Shown: one piece after another, positions 47,080 through 59,559 of the stretch
Layout: every line of letters starts with the position of its first letter
How positions within the stretch are numbered: the stretch's first letter is position 1
Translations under genes and position numbers: made by a program
The notes under the pieces: model-generated
Databases searched by the model: none
Seen by the model: only the letters and a program-made list of their open reading frames with translations
What the model was told of the DNA's origin: nothing
From: Denticeps clupeoides
Lineage: Eukaryota > Chordata > Actinopteri > Clupeiformes > Denticipitidae
Length of the DNA stretch: 64,000 nucleotides
NCBI RefSeq assembly: GCF_900700375.1
Contig: NW_021630095.1
Coordinates: 1 to 64,000 of the forward strand
Direction of reading: 5' to 3'

Positions 47080-49808
47080 CTACAGAGCAAATGCCTTGTG
47101 AAGGATCTAACAGTAAATGCTGTCACATGGGAACTGTATTAAACTTTTCATTTTTAATTCTTCACACATACAGACTCATATAAGAGCAAGTAGATTTGAA
47201 TCCTTATGTTTTATCATACACAATTCCAGAAGATCATATGTTCAAACACAATTGAAGACACATCATGCTGACGGCATTTGATAAGTTCTTTTACCTCGCT
47301 GACCAGTGGAACATCTGAATAAAATATATATATATTTTTTGATCTACTCACATGGAATCAGACGCACATCCATCCTGACCGAATTCTCGTGCAGTCCAGG
47401 CGTAAAATGTTCTCTTTTTGTTTCTATCGCTTCTCCCAGCCTCATTTCCTCTTCTCAGCATGTCATTAGTCATCAGGAGGACCTTCTTTATGGCTTACTG
47501 TAATATGCCGGTGTCTCACACGGATTTTACGGACGGAGAATCTGAACGAGGACACTGTTGTATTGTACAGCATATTTTTATGTTATGTTATGTTGTGTTC
47601 ATGGTTAATTTCATGGCGAGCGAAAACATATTTCGATCTAACGTTGTGTATTGGTGTCATTTTTTTCAATACATCTCTTTAATCACATGGATGACTACGC
47701 ATTCCGTCATCTAACACATTTGTTTCCTACAATTTAACATTTCGAATCCAGTCACAAGAGCCTTTTTGGACATGGACTGCTTCTGTGATTAGTGTCATTG
47801 TTTTTTTTTTTTTTAATAACCATGAAAGGATTGAGAAATTATTCATATCTTTTTGCTTTCATCTGACGTGTATCTCAGTAGGGTTCTCCTACGTTCCTCA
47901 CTGCTCAATATAATTACAGCAGAATGACAAGCTGCTGTCATATTAGACATTGGAGGATTTCACCTTTATTTGCTATGAGTTGAGTTCATCTGTGTTTCCC
48001 CGGTATTGTAGCACGTAATGTACCTCCGTTTAAAAAAGTAGAAGAAAGCGCCCCGTTGATGCGTCATTGCAAAAGATGCAAGTTGCAACAGAGAAAAGAT
48101 GAACCCGATAAGATGTTGTCTGATGTTAGACTTCAGCATCGGAGCGCGTCTGCTTCCGTTTCTCACGATCCACTCGACTTCAGCTGCACCTTCGTGAAGT
48201 GCAGAATAAAAGTGCAGAATAAGGGAAGTGGATCCTCACGCTCGTCTGTGATGTTCCCGATAACGCGGGCTTCTTAGGAAGGCACAACACCGCGACACAT
48301 GGCCTTGTCTGCTCACAGGTCAGCGTCGGTGCGACTTTCCTCCGGCTATTGTGGGAGTGTCAGGGTTGTAGTAGCCTAGTGGCCATAAAAAACATCAAGA
48401 AGACCCAAAAGACTATGGCAATTGTGGGGCTTCACTCCCAGGATCCGTGTGAAGTCCGCTAAGGGAGACACCAGCTAAGGGAGGCCTCAAGGACAGACCT
48501 TGTCTCCTCTGTGCGTGTGTGTGTGCTTAGGCATACAACAATGATCATTTCATAACACATTTCTATAACTTCAGTTTATAGAATGTAACATATGTATAGT
48601 GCTATAAAGTTATATAAGTTTCCAACAAATATCTTATTTTTCTGTGCTCCTTCACGCATACACAAAGTTAGACCCATAGTAAAACCTAAGTTTTATGTGT
48701 GTGAGTTCAGTGGATGTAATCGCACATATGTCATCATAACTCGGTTCCTGGCTGCTGAGGCCTGGCCAGTATCTTTCGAGCTGGCAAAGTCCATAAACAG
48801 TCTACTATTAAGCATTGTCCACCCAGATGTGACACTCGGGCCTTCTTCAGGGCCTTCCGAACCTCCCCAAAATTTCTGAAGCCTTGATGGGCCTTGCTAG
48901 ACTTATCTCGGTTCTTCCCATACCGACATGTGAGCGTATCTCATTGAAAGGGCATATAAAGTTTAGACTGTAACTGTGTCAAGGGTCATAATTTGCGCAG
49001 GCTGCAAAAGGCCCACAAACATACAATGTGGTTAAAAAATATATAACAGGACCAAAAGTGATAAAATCTAATTTATGGAAGGTACCAGCAGTGTCTCAAG
49101 ACCAGGATGAATAAAAAACAATGCTGCAGTTCCAGCATGACAAATTTAGCAAGCCTGGCTGGACCAGCCCATCAGTTGTTGTGCAACTCTGGTTTGGTGA
49201 GCTGGTCCTCGTCACATTTCTGTGACAAATTACTCATTAGTCCTCATCCAAATGTCACATTCAAACAGTTGCCTGCTATTTATGAAACTGACAATACTTC
49301 TGATGACTTATAACCAACCAATGTGGACCGTGGAAGTTCATGTTTCGTTAGTTTTGCTGAATGTCTAGTCTGGGCTAAGATAACCATGTGTAATATGCCA
49401 TATGTGTACTGTAGTGTATATCAGTCTTTTGTATAGTAAGTGGAAGAGGGAGTTCATCAAAGCCACATTGTTATATTTTGAGGTTATCGTTGTAGTTTCT
49501 TTTAGCACTAATTTTTAAAGTAAGTCCGATGAGGATCCCCACGGAGGCGGGGCATCTTGTGGTTGTGGGTTCCGCCTTATTCTGCACTAACCATAGAGGT
49601 AATTTCTACACTTGGTTTGGTGTTAATGCTCAAGGAGTTTATTGTGTGTGTGAGCAACACATGGATCCTGGTGGCCCCTTTTTCTGTCCGCTTGCCTGGC
49701 TGGATTGTGGGGGGACGGGACCCTTTCCTTTGGAGTAGAACTGGAAAGTGTTGTATCCTGGTTATGTTATGAAATGTGCATTGTTAACCTTCCATTTTGC
49801 TCTTATTG
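47080..49808. other. Non-coding stretch upstream of the receptor
   Basis: AT-rich DNA with no convincing exon. The missing first exon of the receptor should lie here or further right, since transcription is leftward. A CATGGAACATCTG-like open start near 47300 was tested, but its phase does not fit. Otherwise I see only short simple repeats and a SINE-2 scrap at about 48364-48390. Confidence 0.5.
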
Positions 49809-49813
49809 GTTTG

Positions 49814-50974
49814 TGTCAGGATCCGGTCCGAAATGGGGGTTACTCCGGTCCAGGATCCGGACCGGAGTTTCATTGTTGTCCTGTGTAATGTTCCCTAATC
49901 GTTTTCACCTGTGTTAATTGTATAAAGCTGCCCTGTTCGTTTCTGTCCGCTGTCAGGTCTTTGAAGTTATGTTCTATGTTCACCAGTGTCTTAGTCTCGG
50001 ATGTCTCCCCTGTCCTGTGATTCACCAATTAAACCCCTGTTCCGTGATGTCAGGTGAAAGCGTCCTTCATTCTTCGTTCCTCGTCACTCCTCGTCCTCCT
50101 CTACGTTCACCCGCCGCGTCATTCCCGCATGGACGTGACAGAAAGACCTGACCCACATTTGGACGCCACCTGACGCAGCCCCGCTGAGATCGGAGGAGCC
50201 GCGACTCGCCGGGAGGACGCCGCCAGCTTCCTTGTCCCTGGCCTTCCATGGCTTCATGTTCAGCAGGGTCCCGACCCCTGCCTCTCAGTCCCATGTCTGG
50301 CGGCGTTGAAGGTGAGGAGCGGCCATTCAGCGGGGCGAGCCGGAGACTGACAGGGAGCGGCGGACGCATGCGGATGGCGGACGAGGTGCCGGTACCTCAC
50401 TGGCCTGAAGCCATCTGCGCCGGAGAACCGCCGCTCGTCCATCGTGAATACCGGACCATTCATTCATTCATTCATTCATTAATCATTCATCTCTGCTCAT
50501 CTTTTCTATCCTGGTTCACTCGATTCGATTCCGTTCGATTCCTCCTGTCCACTCGGACCATTTAAGACTGTGTTTTGGACTATCCTCCCTCCTTCATGGA
50601 CCGCTTCTTCTGGCCCGCCAGGTGTCGTGCCATAGGAGGGGGGATTCTGTCAGGATCCGGTCCGAAATGGGGGTTACTCCGGTCCAGGATCCGGACCGGA
50701 GTTTCATTGTTGTCCTGTGTAATGTTCCCTAATCGTTTTCACCTGTGTTAATTGTATAAAGCTGCCCTGTTCGTTTCTGTCCGCTGTCAGGTCTTTGAAG
50801 TTATGTTCTATGTTCACCAGTGTCTTAGTCTCGGATGTCTCCCCTGTCCTGTGATTCACCAATTAAACCCCTGTTCCGTGATGTCAGGTGAAAGCGTCCT
50901 TCATTCTTCGTTCCTCGTCACTCCTCGTCCTCCTCTCCGTTCACCCGCCGCGTCATTCCCGCATGGACGTGACA
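49814..50974 (+). mobile_element. Small non-autonomous LTR retrotransposon (TRIM-like), looks whole
   Basis: Two direct repeats of 327 bases (49814-50140 and 50648-50974) start TG and end CA. They are flanked by a 5-base duplication GTTTG (49809-49813 and 50975-50979). Each LTR contains TATAAA and an AATTAAA signal. The 507-base interior has a purine-rich tract (AGGAGGGGGGATT) just before the 3' LTR. It has no gag or pol coding, so it must have been moved by another element's proteins. The LTRs are nearly identical, which points to a recent insertion. The family of its helper is unknown. Confidence 0.9.
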
Positions 50975-51504
50975 GTTTGTGAGGTTTGTAGGGGAGGTTC
51001 CTAGTGGACATTCTCCTCGGCTAGGTGGTGTAGTTGGGTTTTCTTTCTTTTCTTTTTGTGACTTTTGTGACCCCTGGGCCTGGTCATGATTATCTGTAAA
51101 AATTAAACGTATAAAAAAATAGCCCACCCAAGAGGATAACCATATCTCTGTATTCTATATAGACTGTAAATTTTGGCCCGGGTCTGGCCAGGTTTAAATG
51201 CAATTTCTATCATTTTAGTAAGGCTCGGGTCGGCTTGGCTCGGTCAGCAAACACAAATCTCTATAGTACCTTTTCTTTTCTGTATGAGTCACTGCTGTTA
51301 AATTTGTTTTGGTGATTGGTAACATTATTTTTTTAAATGAAATCTTTCTTGGTTTGAATTTTTGCAAGAGAGATGCGAAAATGGATGCTGACGAGGTGAA
51401 ACGGAGGTAAGCTGTAGGTAATTATATTTTAAACCCGCATGTTTCCCTTCCCTCTTAGTCTATAGCTCGTTTTGCGGGAAAAGTAGGCCACACACTGTCA
51501 GGAG

Positions 51505-51660
51505 CATTATGTGGCTGGGAGCAGTGTATGAGGACAGTACTTTGCTCAGTGGCACCTCAGTGGCACCTTGGCGGATCAAGATTCGAACCAACAACCTTCC
51601 GAAAAAGGGGCCACCAGGATCCGATTACGGGGCCGCATCCTGTAGGTCACCACTGCCCCA
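51505..51660 (-). repeat. SINE-1 copy, diverged
   Basis: Reverse copy with an internal disruption near the B box. It abuts the Tc1 remnant and replaces that element's left end. Confidence 0.7.
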
Positions 51661-52742
51661 GAGAGGTTCTAGTGTTGTGAAGAAGGCTTCAGGGCGCCCA
51701 AGAAAGTCCAGCAAGCACCAGGGCCGTCTCCAAAAGGTGATTCAGTTACTAGATCTGGGTGCCACCAATGCAGAGCTTGCTCAGGAATGGCAGCAGGCAG
51801 GTTTGAGGGCATCTGCACGCACAGTGAGGCGAGAAAGTTTGGAGGATGGCCTGATGTCAAAAAGAAGCCACTTATCTCCAAGAAAAACATCAAGGACAGA
51901 CTGATATTATGCAAAACCTACTGGGATTGGACTGCTGAGGACTGGGGTAAAGTCATTTTCTCTGATGAAGCCCCTTTCCGATTATTTGGGACATCTGGAA
52001 ATTTTTTTCCAGGTGAGCGCCAGCATCAGTCCTGTCTCATGCCAACAGTAAAGCCTCCTGAGACCATTCATGTGTGGGGCTTCTTCCTATCCAAGGGAGT
52101 GGGCTCACTCACAATTCTGCTTAAGAACACAGCCATGAATAAAGAATGCTACCAAAACATCCTCCGACAGCTACTTCTCCGAACCATCCTAGAACAGTCC
52201 AGTAAAGAACAGTTTCTTTCCAGCATAATGGAGCACAGTTTCAATAAGACCAAAGTGATAACTAAGATAACTAAGGAAACTCCCCGGACTTTGTTGATTG
52301 ACAGCATGCCTGGGCAAATGGCCAAGGTCTTGAAAAAAAGGGCCAACACTGAAAAAATTGACTCTTTGCATAAACTTGATGTAATTGTCAATAAGTCCTA
52401 GAAACTTATAAAATTATTGTTTATACTTCAATATACCATTTACATTTACATTTACAGCATTTATCAGACGCCCTTATCCAGAGCGACTTACAATCAGTAG
52501 TTACAGGGACAGTCCCCCCCTGGAGCAACTTAGGGTTAAGTGTCTTGCTCAGGGACACAATGGTAGTAAGTGGGATTCGAACCCGGGTCTTCTGGTTCAT
52601 AGGCGAGTGTGTTACCCACTAGGCTAATACCACAGAAACCATTGACAAAAATATCTAAAAACATTAAAGAAGCAAACTTTTCGAAAACCAGTCATTCTCA
52701 AAACCAATTATTTGTCATTCTCAAAACTTTTGGCCACGACTG
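51661..52742 (+). mobile_element. Tc1 transposon remnant with a SINE-2 insertion
   Basis: The plus strand encodes a Tc1 transposase: the DNA-binding part (GRPRKSSKHQGRLQKVIQLL, then NAELAQEWQQAGLRASARTV), then catalytic-domain motifs KVIFSDEAPFRLFG and ETIHVWGFFLSKGVGSLTIL, and the end DSMPGQMAKVLKKRA. The segment that should hold the second catalytic Asp is deleted and the frame changes. The right terminal repeat (CTCAAAACTTTTGGCCACGA, about 52690-52742) is present, the left one is gone. A SINE-2 lies between the gene and the right terminal repeat. Confidence 0.88.
52439..52634 (-). repeat. SINE-2 copy inside the Tc1 remnant
   Basis: Full-length reverse copy with an intact head (TAGGCTAATACCA). 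It is younger than the Tc1 element it interrupts. Confidence 0.85.
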
Positions 52743-54974
52743 TACATTGGATTGTAGTCTGGAGTTGTTGTCATGAACATAACACAGTCCTCCATGGAGG
52801 TGTTGGGGAAATGCAGTGAACCCCTACCCCTGGGCTGAAATACCTGGGAACAATGTATATTTCAAAGGGTTCCACAGGACCAGTAGCAGGGCCTCCATCT
52901 ATTTGCTGGTGACATGTCATGTGCCAGCCTGCTTCCCACCATCCTCAATGTCCCCAAAAACTCAAGGCTCAGAAGCCTCAGTGACTTTCTTTCTCTTCCT
53001 CTCTTATAGCTGAAAACCAACAGCTGCAGCTTCACAAATCAATCTGTAGAAGACCATGATGTACACACTTCTATTCTATTCTATTCCTCCATCACGGTCA
53101 AGGACAAAGGCAGACTGAGAAGGTGAATTGACAAAGCTGAGAAGGTGAATTGCTGAACTCTGTCTTCTCTCCAAGACCTGAACAGCTCTCTGACATGGGC
53201 AGGAAAGATTGTCCATGATTCCTCCCAGTCTTGGAATTTTTGAAACACTTCCTTGGAGAAAGAGGCTGTGATCCATTAGGACTTAAATATGCCACCACCA
53301 AAGCAATTTTGGGAACAATTTTTGGCTTTTCATTTACAGTTGTGGCATTTATCAGATGCCCTAAGCCAGAGTAACTTACAACCAGTAGTTACAGGAACAC
53401 TCAGGGTTAAGTGTCTTGCCCAGGGACACAATGGTAGTACAATAGTAGTGTAAACATACACTTTATGTCAAAAAATGATTAATGACCTGTCGCTCTGGAT
53501 AAGGGCGTCTGATAAATGCTGTAAATGTAAATGTAAATGATTTGAGGTAATGCATTTGATTGATGATTGATACCTCCTTTCCCTGTTTCCTCTCATATTC
53601 TCCCCCTCCAATCATCTCACTGACACAGGACATCCCCTGTTCACACAGACACACACACAGACTAACTTTTACAGCAAAAACTTTATTTTAATGATCTATT
53701 TTTAAAAATAAAACTAATCGTCATGTTGTACCATGAACAAGCCAAAGAGTTTTTCATTTATGGTTTTCAGATGATATTCCACACAAACGGTAACAAACTA
53801 TAATTTCGATTAGTTGAACCACGCACGGAGAGATAATGAATAAGCAGATGGAGAATTACACAATGTTTTTAACACCTTCTGTTTTTCTTCAAAAAGGTTC
53901 CAAGGTGCTAACAGCAGACATACCAATAGGATGTCTGTTAATATATTTATGAACATGAACAAAAGTTTTCAATGTTCTTTTTCAGAAAAAAAATCTACAG
54001 CTTGTGACCGCTCCTCATTTGCAGGAACAAGGCCTCCACCACCCATGTTAGCAGATAATCAATCCATCTTCAGTCTAGTTGTGGTGAGCTTGTGCAACTT
54101 GTAGCCTCAATTTCTTGTTCTTGTTCTTACCTAATCACTATGCCCCTCAGTCAACAAAAGTGTCTCCCAGTGACCCACCCATTCTAATGCTGTGAACTGG
54201 GGAAACATAGTCCAGCTCATGAGTTGTTGTTTTTTTGTGACTTTTTCGTCTTTTTGACAGGAACGTGCGATTAACTGTCATATGATCACATATGAGTGAA
54301 TTCTGAGCCACTTTGACATCTTTGCGTTTGGCCAATTTTGGGGCTGGGCAATGAAGGCCCTGCACATCCGGAGTTATGGCCTCTACTGGACCATCAGCAT
54401 CACCTGGGAGCTCACAGGGGTATTGGAAGCCGAATAAATTATGATGAGAATAGTAATAATACTATTCAGATGTATGAAAAATTGGTACATGTCTGTCTGC
54501 TGGGTGGCTATAGAGTACTAGTAAAAAGTGTCAAAATATCTACAGATTTATGGGTTTTTCAGAACTCCTATACTGAAGTATAAAACATGAGACTCAGACA
54601 AAACCACTAATTTTGAGGCTTATCAAAGATTCAAAAGTCAAATTTTGCAGATTACTGTATTTTACCCACTTGCTTGTCTACACCACCCGCAGTTTTCCAA
54701 CCGTCCTGTTTGAGTTCCTATGTTGAGAACGTTCTGCTGACTGGAATCAGTAAAGACTGGCAGGAGCTTGTGGGAAATTTTGGAATGTTTAAGCTTTGAC
54801 ATTTGTACCTGATTTTAAAACAATTATGCCTGACCCCAAGTGTCCCCTCCCTTATTCTATTAATCTTTGAAAGACAACATGGTTCCATATCAACTCCACT
54901 TTTTTCAGTTTGTAAGATTGAATCAGCAGGTGTTTAGAGATATGCAGGAAAGTAACGCTTCACATGTAGTGTTT
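52743..54974. other. Intergenic stretch with SINE-2 scraps
   Basis: SINE-2 fragments lie at 53331-53440 (-) and 53489-53538 (+). The rest is unique-looking AT-rich DNA with no exon I can support. Confidence 0.5.
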
Positions 54975-55176
54975 CAAAGTGAAGTGAAGTGATCGTCACA
55001 TGTGATACACAGCAGCACAGCACACGGTGCACACAGTGAAATTTGTCCTCTGCATTTAACCTGAGTGAGCAGTGGGCAGCCATGACAGGCGCCCGGGGAG
55101 CAGTGTGTGGGGACAGTGCTTTTCTCAGTGGCACCTCAGTGGCCGCTTCCTTAACCGCTAGGCCACCACTGCCACC
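54975..55176 (-). repeat. SINE-1 copy, internally deleted
   Basis: 3' end and outer head are present; the B-box segment is deleted. Confidence 0.75.
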
Positions 55177-55256
55177 TCTGTAATATTTAACATAGTGATA
55201 TTGTATCAATACTGGGAAATCATACAATTTAAGCAGCAAAATTCTGTGAGACTGTG

Positions 55257-55547
55257 AAAAGGCCTAAGCCATATTACACAAACATTAACCTTCTACACGG
55301 TGAGACTTCAGAGTTCGCCACAGGTGTAGCCAACATTCCAACAACGCTGAGAGTGTTGGGGGTCTGTCAAAGGTGCGAACTGGGGAGGTGGGGTGGGCTG
55401 GCTGAGGGCCATGGGAAGGGGGCTTCCATAAATTATGACACTGCCTTCCTACAGACAAAACCATGAATTATATGGGGAAGGGGAATACCATATAATTTAT
55501 GGTTTTGTCTGTAGGAAGAAGGTTAATGTTTGTGTATTATGGCTTTT
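55257..55547. repeat. Foldback element with split left arm
   Basis: The right arm 55488-55547 is the reverse complement of two separated left blocks: 55257-55294 (GCCATATTACACAAACATTA) and 55445-55474 (TTCCTACAGACAAAACCAT). A 13-base loop separates the inner blocks. About 150 bases interrupt the left arm only. There is no coding sequence. It is consistent with a palindromic MITE that later received an insertion. Confidence 0.8.
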
Positions 55548-56224
55548 GTATTAGTTTATTTAGATTTATTTTATTTAAAGTTTTATTTTATTATTTAGAT
55601 TATTATTTTATTTTATTATTTTAGTTTTAGTTTATTTAGGGAAGTTTATTTTTTAGAAACTGGTGATCTACTGTCATGCACAACTATCTGTAGGGTTTAC
55701 AGAGACTAAAAAAGAGAAAAGATCCAGTTAGCAGCAGTTGTGTGGACAAAAATAGCAGCAGAAGACCACACTGGGTGCTACTCCTGTCAGCTGAGAACAA
55801 GAAACTGAGGCTACAAGTTGCACAAGCTCACCGAAACTTGACAACTGAAGATTGGAGAAATGATAAAAAATAATTTAACATTCTGTTGGTTGGGTCATGT
55901 GATGTAATCAACATGAAAGCATGGATGCATCCAACCCTGGATCTAGTGGTTCAGGCTGGTGGTGTTGGTCTCACAGGGGGACTATCCATGTAACCGAGGT
56001 TACATGGTAATAATATTAAAAATCATGTCTAAAATATCTGTGACAACGTGACGGTTAGTTTTATTTTAGCAGGGAAAATAAATTGTTAACGTTTTGTTTG
56101 AAAAGTGGAATAGTTTCCACTCTCTGGAAAATGAATCCTTTCACATTTTTTTTCTTTAACTAGAAATTATTTTAGAACATAAATCATTAAAATAAGGTTT
56201 CTGCTTTAAAAGTTATTCTGTGTG

Positions 56225-56233
<9 letters not shown>

Positions 56234-56265
<32 letters not shown>
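56234..56265. repeat. (GT)n microsatellite
   Basis: About 16 GT units in unannotated intergenic DNA. Confidence 0.95.
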
Positions 56266-56266
<1 letters not shown>

Positions 56267-56867
56267 CAGGGGATATCCTGTATCAGTGAGATGATGGGAG
56301 GGTGAGAATGTGAGATAAGTAGATGCTTTTGTTCTAATGGATTAAAATGCTCCGCTTTCATTACAAAGACCTGATCTGTAACCTCTGGTGGAGAATTATT
56401 CATCAGTCGCTCCTGTATTAAATAATAATGATAAAAACTACTGTGGTTATTATTATTACAAAAATGTGTTAAATATTCCTGTTGATTATAGCAACATAGA
56501 GAGTGGTTTTAATTCTTTATGTTTGTCTTCTGCATAGATGAAGGAATGATTAAGTTGTGCACTTGTCCCTCCTGTCCTCCCATTGTGACCGTTTTGCATG
56601 TTCTTTGTCACCTGAATGGGCTGAAATTTGTGAATCTAAATTGCACAAACTGAATCTGAATGTATTTGTTTGAATCTAAATTTGAAATCTAAAATTGAAA
56701 CTGCGTTTTCACGCAGGAAGGTGAACATGACAGGACCTCGTCTACACATACAGCCAGCAGAGAATACGTACCTTCCGAACTTGTGGGTTTTTTCTGATTA
56801 ATGTATAAAACACTCATCGTCTTTGGCATGGCTCATGTCCATTTTGCGTCTCTGTTTCTAGACCCAG

Positions 56868-56930
56868 GGACAAACAATCATCCAATCAACTGCAATGCTT
56901 CACACGTTTGGAAGCCATGACGGTCGGTCA
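56868..56930. repeat. Dispersed repeat R1, fragment (copy 3)
   Basis: ATCCAATCAACTGCAATGCT to GAAGCCATGACGGTCGGT matches the late-middle part of R1. It is cut off where the neighbouring Tc1-like element begins. Confidence 0.65.
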
Positions 56931-57330
56931 TGTGGAGTTATGTGGAGAGACCAGGCCTCCACAGTCACCGGACCTGAACCCAATCGAGAAGGCTTGGGGT
57001 GAGCTGGACTGCAGAGTGAAGCCAAAAGGGCCAAAAAGTGCTAAACACCTCTGGGAACTCCTTCAAGACTGTTGGAGGAGCATTTCAGGTGACGACATCT
57101 TGAAGCTCATCGAGAGAATGGCAAGAGTGTGCAAAGCAGGAATCAGAGCAAAGAAATTAGAATATAAAACATGTTTTAGTTATTTCGCCTTTTTTTTTGT
57201 TAAGTACATAACTCCACATGTGTTCATTCATAGTTTTGATGCCTTCAGTGAGAATCTACCAACGTAAATGGACATGAAAATAAAGAAAAACATTGAATGA
57301 GAAGGTGCGTCCAAGCTAATGGTCTGTTTT
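56931..57330 (+). mobile_element. Tc1-like element, internally deleted (copy 3 of 3)
   Basis: It keeps GTGGAGTTATGTGGAGAGAC, the transposase C-terminal region (SPDLNPIEKAWGELD, then [19 protein letters not shown]) and the right arm with CCAACGTAAATGGACATGAA. The left terminal repeat is missing, because the copy joins directly to an R1 fragment. Confidence 0.78.
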
Positions 57331-57599
57331 GCATATATACAAATATTGTACATTACACATGAATTTACAAAAGAAAATTTGACTAAAACTAAACATAATA
57401 TGCATAAAAATACTGTAACGCTTTCTTACATTAAACAATGACAAACAGGACAACATCATGTTAGATGTTTTGTGCAGTGGAGTAGTTTAAGTATATGTGG
57501 GATATTTCAAATAAGACACACAAGACAAGACAAACATATTCAAAAGTAGCACAAATGTACTAAATAAGTAGAATGTAATGGGGGTGCTTAGGGTGGAAG

Positions 57600-58135
57600 T
57601 GTATTATTGTTGAGTTTAAAAGACTTTTGATGATGGCAGTGAATTGAGAGCTCTGACTGATTTGAGGAAGAAGCTCTTGCAGTGTGTGGCAGGTACAGTT
57701 CTAATGCTGTGGAGCCATTTGCATGAGATCAGGAGGGTGAACAGTGTGTGTGAGGGGTGGTGAGAGTCCTTCCCGATGTTGCGAGCTCGACAGATAAGAT
57801 GTTTTTTGTAGAGCTGAGAGATGGGTAGAAGTGGAGCCCCAATGATGCGCTCTGCTGCCTTCACGATCCGCTACAGGGCCTTCTGCTCAGTGAATGCGTG
57901 GTAGAACGATGCTGGATGGGAGGAGGGAGGTTGGCCTGTTTGAGGAGGTGCAGATGTTGCTGGGCTTTCTTGGTGGTGGAGGTGGTGTTGCGGCTCCAGG
58001 AAAAGTTGTCTGTCATGTGCACACCCAGGAACTCTCAACAGCAGATCCGTTGATGTGCAGTGGGGTGGGAACAGTCAGTTTCTTCCTGAAGTTGAGAACC
58101 ATCTCTTTTGTCTTGCATACATAGAGCATCAAGTT
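57600..58135 (-). mobile_element. LINE 3' fragment (reverse transcriptase C-terminal part)
   Basis: The minus strand encodes KTKEMVLNFRKKL, then KAAERIIGAPLLPISQLYK and SLHSIRT-like residues (CKWLHSIRTVPATHCKSFF). This is the familiar C-terminal end of fish LINE ORF2. Frames are broken and the 5' part is missing. Confidence 0.75.
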
Positions 58136-58198
58136 GTTGCTCTGACACAAATCCACCAGATGTTGGTGACGAGCCCCAATATGTTATGTCATCTGTGA

Positions 58199-58286
58199 AC
58201 AGAAGTAATTGTCAGTGTGAAACACAGCACACCACATGGTGCACACAACAAAATGTGTCCGAAATGCTTTTAACCCATCACCTTTC
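58199..58286 (-). repeat. SINE-1 3' fragment
   Basis: Only the 3' third is present and is quite diverged. Confidence 0.5.
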
Positions 58287-58394
58287 TGACATAATACTGA
58301 CCCTAGGCCTTCTTGTGAGGCATGGCAGTGAAGTGTGAATGGTTCTGAGAAAGTCAGGGTAACTTAAAATAGGTGGCTATCAGCTAACCCATCT

Positions 58395-59100
58395 AAAACA
58401 CTCTGATGGCTCTGTGTCCTGCAGATGCGTTTGGTGGTGGTCGCCCCCCATGTTTTCCACTGACCTTCCTTCCTTTCATGACTGCTGGCCTTTGTGGAGA
58501 AGCACCGGCTTTTGGACGGGTCAGCAGCTGATATAGGGGCTTAGCTGTTTTTGAGAAGTGTGGGATGTAGGCCCTGTAATAGGAAAGGAACCCCATGATC
58601 CTGCTCAGCTCTCCCACTATATTTGGTGATCAGTCTTGGAGTGCTTGAACAGGAGCTATCTTGGCTGGATCAATTGTATACCCCTCTTGAGACACCATCA
58701 GCCCTAGAAAATGCACTTGACGTTTGAAGACATCACAATTGTGTGTGTTAGTTTGACACCATGTTCTTGATACCTTTGCAGGACAACTCAAATGTGGTTC
58801 ACATGAGTAGAAAAGGAAGGAGAGTGGACCGGGTTGTCATCAAAGTATGGATGACAGATAGACCTCTCAAGATAGTCTTCCATGGTCCTTTGGAACTGCG
58901 CTGAGTCTTCAGGGCGTAATGAAAGCTGTGAGAGGGCGAATCTCTGGGTCCAGGAATCCTTGATGATATGCCTTGCCTTGATTGAGGACTGAAAACCAAG
59001 AACTGGAGGGCGTCTAGCATGTCTGGAATTCTGGGGATTGGGTACCTGTCTGGTACAGATTTCCTGTTCAGTAGTCACTAGACCTTTACCTGACACAGAC
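58395..59100 (-). mobile_element. Ty3/gypsy-like LTR retrotransposon pol fossil
   Basis: Minus-strand stretches match gypsy reverse transcriptase and the start of RNase H, for example EFQRTMEDYLE-like and GFLSYYRAYIPHFSKTAKPL segments. It is a broken partial copy with several breaks, and no LTR is recognised nearby. Related sequence may continue to about 59530 beyond a SINE-2. The damage suggests an old insertion. Confidence 0.75.
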
Positions 59101-59132
59101 GATTGGAGAAGAATAGGGTGATCTTGCGTCTA

Positions 59133-59316
59133 CATTTACAGCATTTATCAGACACCCTTATCCAGAGCGACTTACAATCAGTAGTTACAGGGATAGTCCC
59201 ACCCGGAGACACTCAGGGATAAGTGTCTTGCTCAGGGACACAATGGTAGTAAGTGGGATTTGAACTTGGGTCTTCTGGTTCATAGACGAGTGTGTTACCC
59301 ACTAAGCTACTACATT
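59133..59316 (-). repeat. SINE-2 copy
   Basis: Full-length reverse copy with intact tail and head. Confidence 0.85.
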
Positions 59317-59559
59317 GCTGGACGTTTCAGCAGATCTTGTAAATAATCTTTCACCTCTTGGTGTAGAGGCATTGTGAACCGGTGTGTTATTATGCAGGGT
59401 GATGTGCATTTTCAGAGTAGGTATGCAGCCTATGTCCTTATCAATATACGCAAAAGCATGACATTCTTCATGTAGCACCTGACGTACAGCCTGTTTCTGT
59501 TTTTATTTCATCAAGGTGTCCTAAAATGGTGTGGGGGTCAGGGTGGCATCAACTTTGTG

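Noticed and set aside
47290-47330. Candidate first exon of the receptor on the minus strand (MFHWSA, then GAG/gtaaaag)
   Set aside because: Its splice phase does not match the next exon at 47038-47079, which needs one leftover base.
48592-48879. A 95-codon open frame in the receptor's upstream region
   Set aside because: There are no recognisable domain, splice sites or codon bias, and it lies in AT-rich DNA where such frames arise by chance.
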